Shown in pieces: positions 57,066-64,000 of a stretch of DNA of 64,000 nucleotides. The number at the start of each line of letters is the position of its first letter. Within the stretch, counting starts at the first letter, position 1. The DNA comes from Schistocephalus solidus (taxonomy: Eukaryota; Platyhelminthes; Cestoda; Diphyllobothriidea; Diphyllobothriidae): contig WEDG01004105.1 in NCBI GenBank assembly GCA_017591395.1, positions 97,018 through 161,017 on the forward strand, given 5' to 3'. Under the pieces are notes generated by a model. That model did no database searches. It was given only the letters and a program-made list of their open reading frames with translations, and was not told where the DNA came from. Both the position numbers and the translations under genes were made by a program.

Positions 57066-59515
57066 TCTTTCTCCACCAGATCACATGAAGGACAAAAGGA
57101 CTAACGGTCTCGACCTGGTTTAAACGAAAACATCAGGCGGCATTGACGAGATTATTTCAATGCCTCCACTCGGTCGTAGTGATTAAGCGGTGCTTATGTG
57201 GGACTGCTCCTTACTATCCGTGGCGCCTGCTATAGAGGAAAACTGGCGTAACGTTTGGCGAGGAAACTTTCATCAGATGTGAGCAGATTTAACAGATATC
57301 AACTGGACCTCAATGTAATCGAGCACCGTAAACGAAGATTGGGAGTCCATCCGAAATGTTTTTCTGCAACTTATTGAAAACCACTGCCCACTAACGAGTG
57401 TCCATCACAGCAAGCGTCCTGGGTCGCTAGATAGCAACTTAGAAGGGAAATAAACAGGAAGCACAAGTTGTGGAGAAAATATTGCGAGTCTAATCAAATC
57501 GCATATTTTAATAAGTATAAAACACAGAGAAACAGACTGAGATGCCTTATCCTTAAAAAGCGAAGAGAATTTGAGAAGACTTTGCTGCAAAAGGCAACGC
57601 AGAATCCAAAGTAAGTCTACAGTTACCTTCGTAGATATACAAGGAATAGGCATCAAATACCGCTATTTAAGACTGCCGAGGGCGTCGAAATTTCTGAAAA
57701 CAGAGAAAAAGCCGAGTACTTTTCACAGTTCTACCGCTCAGTCTTCACAAACAAGGCAAGGTTCCTTCGTCCCTCAGTGGATAACCCGCCGACTGCAAGC
57801 ATTAGCCACATACTATTCTCAGAATTTCTGATCCAAAAGGTATTAAAAGAACTAAAAGAGTCGAAATTCCCAGGACCAGACAGGCTTCCACCCAAGCTTC
57901 TGAAATAACTCCCCAATGAACTTTCCGCACCTCTGTCAGTGCTCTTTCAAAAGTCCTTTGACTCCGGAACACTACCATTCGATTTGAAGCTGGCACATAT
58001 AATTCCCTTACACAAAAGCGGTTGCTGGGCATCAGTGGCAAACTACAGGCCCATAAGTTTGACATGCATCCTTGGAAAGATTATGGAAAGGATCATCAAA
58101 AGCGAAGTGGTGAAATTCCTAGAGACTCATAATTTGTTATCAAGCTGTCAACACGGGTTCAGAAAATGAAGATCCTGCACAACAAATTCGCTATATTTTG
58201 CTCCAGAGGTGGATCCAAGCACTTGAAAATAGACACGCGGTTCACATTGCCTTCATTGACTTTCAAAAGGCCTTCGATACTGTGCTGCATGAGAGACTGC
58301 TGTACAAGCTAGAACGAATTGGAATGAGAGGTAACCTCCTCAAGTGGATCGAAAACTTCCTCGTGGGTCGGCGCCAGGTTGTGTGCATCGGCCAAGAGAG
58401 GTCAAGTTCTGCTGCGGTCGAGAGTGGGGTTCCTCAGGGTTCAGTACTAGGGCCAATACTGTTTTTAATATACGTGGCTGATTGTGTCAGGAATCTTGAC
58501 TGTGAAGCAGCAATGTTTGCCGCCGACATTAAAATCTGGAATGTAATCCAGAGCCCTGCTGACGAAGATAAACTGCAGATCAACCTAACTTGGTTGGAGG
58601 AGTGGTCGAATCATTGGCTTTTGCAGTTCAACGTCGATAAGTGTACAATACTTCGCTTAGGCAACCCATCTGGATCTGCCGAAAGTAGAAGTTACTTTCT
58701 CAACGGTGAAGCCTTTAAAGACGTGAAAACCCAAAAGGACCTTGGTGTGCTGACGACCACCATCTTAAAACCATCGTCTCGCTGCTTGAAAGTGGCGAAG
58801 AGCGCAATCGCGGTGCTGAATGCCATTAAACGAGCATTTTTGGATTTCGATGAAGATCTCTTCGCTAAGACTTTTGGAACATTCATTAGGCCGCATTTGG
58901 AATATGCTGTGCAAGCCTGGAAACCCTGGACAGTTCATGATCAGAACTGCCTCAAAAGAGTACAGAGGAAAGCCACCAAATTGGTTAGAAGTCAAAGCTC
59001 CTTGCCATATACAACCCGCCTAATGAATCTTAATCTGTTCCCTTTTAGTTATAGGCAAATGCATGGTGATCTCCTGCAGACATTCCGCATTGTGAAGGGA
59101 TTGGTTTGTTGTCTGGAATTCTCGGACTTCTTTGAAGTTGCCACCACGACCCATCTCTGAGTTCACCCATTAAAACTGCGCGTCCAGCAGGTTAGACTGG
59201 CTATGCGCAAGTTCTCCTTCTCTGTCAGAGTGGTTAGACCATGAAATGCCCTCCCTGAAGACGTTGTGATGTCACTATCGTTGGAAAGCTTTAAAAATGA
59301 ACCTTGACAGTTTTATGTTCCAAAACGAGCCTGAGCGATGAGTATTTATCTTTAACCCTCGAGAGTCATGCACCACTTGTCATATTTTATGACCGCCTTT
59401 TGTACCTTTGCAACCCACATGGTTTCTCTGTATACCGCACTTAATTTAAAGTTACAAAAAGGGTACTTAAAGGCCCATGCCTATTTCCCTCAATAAATTT
59501 AATTGAATTGAACTG
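57062..59515 (+). mobile_element. 5'-truncated CR1-like non-LTR retrotransposon
   Basis: It begins inside the endonuclease and ends after AATAAA at about 59490 with 'AATTGAATTGAACTGAA', a short tandem 3' end of the kind seen in CR1-group elements. The 5' break abuts (TA)n. Confidence 0.75.
57075..59280 (+). pseudogene. CR1-like endonuclease C terminus and RT
   Basis: The endonuclease end is readable from 57077: 'NGLDLV', then a stop, and 'PPLGRSD' near 57170, followed by a stop where His is expected (SDH motif). A linker region with frameshifts leads to RT: 'FPGPDRLPPKLL' near 57870, 'ANYRPISLTCILGKIMERI' near 58040, and 'HGFRK' then a stop near 58168. The frame 58198-59160 (320 codons) carries motif A 'DFQKAFDTV', motif B 'SGVPQGSVLGPILF' and motif C as 'FAADIKIW', with the first catalytic Asp of FADD changed to Ala. 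The C-terminal part 'RPHLEYAVQAW' and 'RVQRKATKLV' is typical. It is inactive by stops and by the catalytic change. Confidence 0.8.
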
Positions 59516-60000
59516 AATCTGTTATGTTTCGAACAGTATACGGACTAGTTCCTAACTGACGTCCTGAAATGTATACCAATTTTACTCAACATTTCCTTTT
59601 AAATCGCACGCTTTTCAGTAAAATATAGCCTCTATTATTCGCTCACGTGTGTACTGCAGGAAAATAAAAGGAAATATATGAAATATTTGTTTTCGAATCC
59701 AAGAATTTGATTTTGATACATTCTGAGGTTTTGTATCTACTGGAGATCGACAGCTAAACATGCATTCATGAAATTACCATTGAAGATATTTCCGACTGGG
59801 TGCGAATATGCGAGACTTATGTTCTCGTTGCAAGGAAAATGAAAACGTGTGTTAGCCTTAGCTTTCCGTCTCGAACAGTAGGCCATCCTCAGAGACCATG
59901 AGTATTTGACAGCAAATGAGCGGTTTTGGTAGTCCAAAAAGACGAAGAGGGTAGAGGTGGGTAGTGTTCTTGGAAAGACTGATTCGAAGACGTCTCAGGT
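59516..60000. other. No recognised gene
   Basis: AT-rich flank, nothing supported. Confidence 0.5.
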
Positions 60001-60007
60001 AATCATA

Positions 60008-60078
60008 ATGGCGTGCGATATAGGCTGGGAAGTGCTCTGCGCCGCTTGGCCACGCAAACGAAACGCACAATATCAACG
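60008..60078 (+). repeat. Inverted repeat, left copy
   Basis: Starts 'ATGGCGTGCGATATAGGCTG' and includes 'GCCGCTTGGCC'. On the minus strand at 60590-60665 the same landmarks recur ('ATGGCATGCGACATTGACTG', 'GCCGCTTGGCC') in the same order over about 65 bp with some differences. The family is unknown to me. Confidence 0.6.
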
Positions 60079-60224
60079 GATTATATCAACGTATCTGTTA
60101 ATCGATTTGTTGTCAAACACAAAGAATGCCGGTAGTTCCCGCCCCGTCTACTTGCTGGCTGAGGGCAGCTTGCCATGTTCTGATACCCTTTAACGCATAT
60201 AAAGATTTTGTCAGAAGAAACCGC

Positions 60225-60540
60225 ACGTATACCGGCAGAATTCGGTGTACGTACTGCCAATCATCAACAGCTACCATGCGTAACCGAAACTTGCCAATCA
60301 AGGACCAACTGCATATTTGTTAGCAATCTGATGGCATTTTTCAAATAACATGTCATGCCTGTTCTTGCCATTATACAGGCCAAACCAGACGACTTAGATC
60401 ACGAATAACGAAGTATAAATGACAGTGCGCAGAGGTGAGCGACTGTTTCAGATCACGATTCATACTCCGGAGGAAGGACACCAACTTAGCGACCACGTGG
60501 ATTAATGCAAGAGTCCACAATTAGACGGGGTGGCGACTGC
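60225..60540 (+). pseudogene. GIY-YIG endonuclease relic, PLE-like
   Basis: 'GIFQITCHACSCHYTGQTRR' near 60329 has the GIY-like start, paired cysteines and the YIG-like YTG followed by QTRR. 'LRSRITKY' carries the conserved Arg. A stop follows within 30 codons. Upstream 'RNRNLPIKDQLHIC' could be the linker. This is the pattern of PLE or related RT-linked GIY-YIG endonucleases. No RT is recognised nearby, so it is a small relic. Confidence 0.5.
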
Positions 60541-60589
60541 TAGAGGTCTACTGTAGTGACACCAACTCCATGCATAGACGCGTTGACTT

Positions 60590-60668
60590 TTTCCCTGCCA
60601 TCGCGCACTCCTTTCGTGCGGCCAAGCGGCGTGCCCCACTGCCCAGTCAATGTCGCATGCCATCAGGA
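60590..60668 (-). repeat. Inverted repeat, right copy
   Basis: Counterpart of 60008-60078 on the opposite strand. The two copies flank the GIY-YIG relic. Confidence 0.6.
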
Positions 60669-62160
60669 TGCCATGAGGGGGCATGAAGCCAACGTCGTCC
60701 AGAACCCCTTTCAATCGCCACAGCCATACCCCGTCATCTTTTTTGGACAAAACAAACCGCTCATTTTTGTTGCATCTGCACAGTCACTGAGGCTGACATC
60801 CTGTACGAGAGATAAAGCCCAGATTAGTACACGTACTGTTCTAGTCATCACGTTTTCACTCTCTTTGCAATATTATCGGTGGTTTCAGTGGTTGTCCCAC
60901 CTACTCCAAAGTGCCTACCAGGTAAAACCATCAACCACTGATAAATCCATACTTACTGTCGAGGCCATTATTGGCACAGAGTTCCCAATAGGGTCCTCGA
61001 GCGCAGTTTAGGCTTTCAAAAGTTCATACTCTCCGTAAGAGCCGCACAAGACGTCTGAATGTCAGAGGTTCCAACTTCATCGGGATCTGTATCTGCGAAA
61101 ATAAGCAAGTATTCTATTTATATCCATGTAAGCCAATATAATATTTGCCCAAAATACGTGGCTTATTACCATCAGAGAACTTATGAAAAATTGTTTTGAC
61201 CAACAGCCTACTAAAAGTGCAGCGCAACGAAAGACTTCAACTTTTGGGTATAAAATAATCAAATGCTGATGATTCACTGAGAGTACCTGCAGAGAAATGC
61301 AGATGGCTCCGTCGCAGTTGAGCTATGCACGAAAATTGATCCAGTTGACGTAGGTTACGGATCTGTCTCGACGAAAATCCAGTCATCCGCCTCCATTTCT
61401 TCACTGACAGGGCTGCTTAACCGGAAAAAAAGAATAAAAAGCTTTCTTTGATCTTACCAGTTATATGGGGATATTCTTTGGAGCTGGCGTTGTTGAGGAG
61501 CATTGGTAATTGTTGTAATCATACACTTATTTGTGCAGGTTGAAAACATCGAAACAACTATCAAGTAGTAAACCGCAACGATATTAGTCTTTTCGGTTTT
61601 TGGGAAGCCTTCAGTCCTGGTGTGCCCCACTGTCCGTTTTCTTGCTTTCCGTTTTGTCTTTGCAGATTAAAGTAACATTATGTTTGCGCTACGGATTCGT
61701 AAATGATCAGGAAACTTCATCCACATTTTATTGGCTTGGATAAATCAGATATGGTATGCAGCTGAAACTCCAGCGTCAATGTGGTGTTGCCGGGAAATTC
61801 GGTACTATTACATGTCCTGTTAAAAAACCATGAGCATAGGATTGAGGTCAACCAAAATCAATGTCGTCCAACCTCCAGAAAACGCCTAAGTACCAAACGT
61901 AGGCTGTTCGTCAACAGGATAGCCTTTCGAAGGGCATGCAGATACAGCTTAGGCCTGATGTCGAATTTATGCGAAATTATGAAATTTCCTACCCATATCT
62001 AGCGCCTCGCAATGTACTAAAAATTTTCTTGATCAGTACGCCTGCATATCTCTGCAGGATACTGATTAAAACTACAAAAGTCCGATGAGTGTCGATTCTG
62101 AAACACGTAGTCAAATAATAGTTCTGCATTACCTCCTGAGTATGTAAAGTTACCAGATCA
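60669..62160. other. No recognised gene
   Basis: Frames such as 60556-61011 and 61781-62002 on the plus strand show no motif I recognise. No repeat is supported. Confidence 0.45.
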
Positions 62161-62162
62161 GC

Positions 62163-62252
62163 GATTTATGTCAAATATCTACCAAGAGCCTTGTTTCCAC
62201 CAGCTTCAACCGTTGGCAAATAGAGGAGGCTACCAAATCGAAAATATTTTCT
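62163..62252 (+). repeat. Direct repeat, left copy
   Basis: 'ATTTATGTC', 'ATATCTACCAAGAGCC' and 'TAGAGGAGGCTACCAAATCG' also occur at 63911-64000 in the same order and strand. The match starts near 'GCGATTTATG' / 'ACGATTTATG'. The right copy reaches the window edge. Confidence 0.75.
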
Positions 62253-62320
62253 ATACGAATGCATCTTTTTGTACTGTATTGTAGTTGTGAAAATACATTT
62301 GAAAGTTCAAAACATAATTT

Positions 62321-62346
62321 GATGAGGATACTTTAGCTTTCCGAAA
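62321..62346 (+). repeat. Inverted repeat arm, left
   Basis: 'GATGAGGATACTTTAGCTTT' and the next six bases match, with two mismatches, the reverse complement of 62937-62962. The arms are about 640 bp apart outside to outside. Confidence 0.65.
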
Positions 62347-62352
62347 ACCATA

Positions 62353-62930
62353 GCTGAGCTGCTACATTTATATCGCAGTGTAACTAAGTCCAATATGTGG
62401 TTAAGTACCACATACCGTGCAATTGGCGGGTCGGAAGGTGGCAGGGTAGAAGAAACCTAATTGGGGTCTGTGTTCTGATCATCCTCAGCAGTATGGTGGT
62501 CATCTTAAGCGTTCCTTTAATGCCATAGGTCGAGCAGATCCTTTTCGACTTTTCGTCAAACAGTGCCCTAAATTACGCTTAAACCGGTGTACTGCTCGTA
62601 CCGCGTCTTCTTGTGATAGACATTAGGTCGAATACTCCCACCAGATCTTCTACTGGGATGCAATTGAAGAAATGGAGGAGATTCAGACTGTTCTTGTTCC
62701 AATGTTAATAGCAGAGAAGACTTCCGGGTCATTTTCAATGTGCTCTCAAGCTATTCCAATGTCATTTGATAATGTGTGCTTGCTACGGCATAAGCGGCTA
62801 CAATCAAGTTACAAAAAGTACTTCTTCCAGACAACGCAATTACCGTGGCCGAAAACCACCAATTCGGTCACCCGCAGCTAATAACGTTTCTCTAAACTAA
62901 CCATTTTAAGGCGATCGGTAATGACTTGAC
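62353..62930. other. No recognised gene
   Basis: Interior between the inverted repeat arms. The frame 62672-62881 has no recognised motif, and no transposase signature is seen. Confidence 0.45.
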
Positions 62931-62936
62931 GAGAAT

Positions 62937-62962
62937 TTTTGGAAAGCTAAAGTATCCTCGTC
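62937..62962 (-). repeat. Inverted repeat arm, right
   Basis: The partner of 62321-62346. Confidence 0.65.
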
Positions 62963-63235
62963 TAATTTTCTTGTGAATGAGTTTTTCCTTTAATCGACCA
63001 TTTCGAGGCGATATTTGTGTGAGGACTACCGGCGAGTTATGAACCTGTCTGCAGGACTGATTTCTCAAAGAATGACGGTCAATTGCTCCTAAAGGAAGGT
63101 AGAAATTTTAAGAAATAAACCCATGACTTTGGATAGCTTTGGCCGTAAAACTGTCGGCGTGAGGCCATATACCTTACTTATTGTTTCAATATATCTATTT
63201 GAAAACGGACAGATAGAATGGACTGGTTTGCATTC

Positions 63236-63460
63236 TTACGCAATGTGTTTTGCGAAGTGTGTAATGAATAATTCAACCATGTGAGTGATATTGATGAGGA
63301 CGATTTGATTTCCTTTAGCAAGCGGAAATTTTGTGAACACGCCTAGAGGAAGATCAATTATTGAAGATTTTATCAACGAAGTTGACAGTGTTCGGGTTAC
63401 TAAGAGCAAGCGTTTATTTTTAATGCTGCTCCCTTGACACATCTTAGAGGCTGTCTTCAA
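63236..63460 (-). pseudogene. Possible retroviral-type integrase fragment
   Basis: The 74-codon minus frame includes 'KFPLAKGNQIVLINITHMVE'. This resembles the 'GPLPLxKxGNRYVLVxxDxFTKWVELF' block around the first catalytic Asp of Ty3/gypsy integrases, but the Asp position is lost. An upstream Cys near the start could be left from the zinc-binding region. The similarity is short and may be chance. Confidence 0.3.
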
Positions 63461-63910
63461 ACATTTCTGATGATTAGTTTAATGAATAAAGAAGGAGTAA
63501 GCAATTCACGCACCTGCCTTCCAAAATTTCTTAGCTTTCTATAAAGAAAATGAGGAACAAGTGAATCTGAATAGTAAGATTTTAGAGAGCAAGTAAAATA
63601 ATTGTGTGCCTAAACTGTGTGGGAGATGTATATAAGAGAGGATCAGTGAGTTTGCTTTTACAGGATTACGATTTAATGTCACCTCCATGGCAATTGTACT
63701 ATTGACCGGATTTTGGGACCATTTGGATGAAAAGGCGAGGGTTTCTTTGAGAAGACAGACCCAAATCATCGCTCCATGCGAATATAATCATAAAAAGATC
63801 ACTGTTATGTTCTCCAACTTGGTACAAACATAACCTTGAGGAGCGGAGATTGAATAAACCTCGATTGCTGAAAACAGCTTCACTCAAATGGGTGGATTTT
63901 ACTACGGTAT
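63461..63910. other. No recognised gene
   Basis: Frames on the minus strand have no motif I can defend. Confidence 0.45.
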
Positions 63911-64000
63911 GACACGATTTATGTCTTATATCTACCAAGAGCCTCGTTTCCACCAGCTCCAACCGTTAGCATATAGAGGAGGCTACCAAATCGAAAATGT
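63911..64000 (+). repeat. Direct repeat, right copy (runs off the window)
   Basis: Matches 62163-62252 with about ten differences. The right end is cut by the window. Confidence 0.75.

Overview
The window is eukaryotic, AT-rich and repeat-dense, and I find no convincing host protein-coding gene in it. Almost everything recognisable is retrotransposon-derived: non-LTR elements, Penelope-like elements (PLEs), one Ty3/gypsy integrase relic, tRNA-derived SINEs and microsatellites. A flatworm, most likely a diphyllobothriid tapeworm (Schistocephalus/Spirometra/Dibothriocephalus type), is the best guess. This rests on my recollection that C2H2 fingers of the '[11 protein letters not shown]' type attached to an endonuclease-reverse transcriptase are common in predicted proteins of those worms. 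It is an inference, not a search result.

Layout. 0-5 kb: hammerhead-ribozyme-like relics, a tRNA-derived SINE, a (TAG)n tract, a second SINE family and a decayed PLE. 5.3-11 kb: an old, broken cluster of the zinc-finger non-LTR family, with one 5'-truncated copy, one composite copy that has lost its endonuclease domain, and copies of its 5'UTR monomers. 12.1-13.9 kb: a 305-bp tandem repeat containing SINEs, then a fairly well preserved 3' part of a PLE, both between (TA)n tracts. 14-24 kb: mostly unrecognised AT-rich DNA with one more SINE, a pair of diverged 200-bp repeats and a telomere-like C-rich stretch. 24.2-25.2 kb: a PLE remnant with hammerhead modules on both sides. 28-31 kb: small RT and gypsy integrase relics.

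31.2-52.1 kb is the dominant feature. It is a head-to-tail array of a GC-rich non-LTR element (unit about 5.43 kb) with three nearly identical full units, then a 5'UTR-only copy, an older mosaic insert, and a truncated copy fused to a CR1-like RT fragment. The reconstructed gene layout is APE-type endonuclease, reverse transcriptase, basic linker and C2H2 zinc fingers. All three units share the same single-base frameshift inside the RT and the same stop codon in the fifth finger, so the array looks like DNA-level duplication of an already broken copy.

52-64 kb: a second CR1-like element (57.06-59.5 kb) with a mutated catalytic Asp, a perfect 30-bp inverted repeat beside a (TA)n tract, a GIY-YIG relic, and unassigned repeats at the right edge.

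The two most interesting signals are the recurrent hammerhead-ribozyme plus AATAAA modules at PLE 3' ends (at least four good or fair copies and several relics), and the tandem zinc-finger retroelement array with shared lesions.
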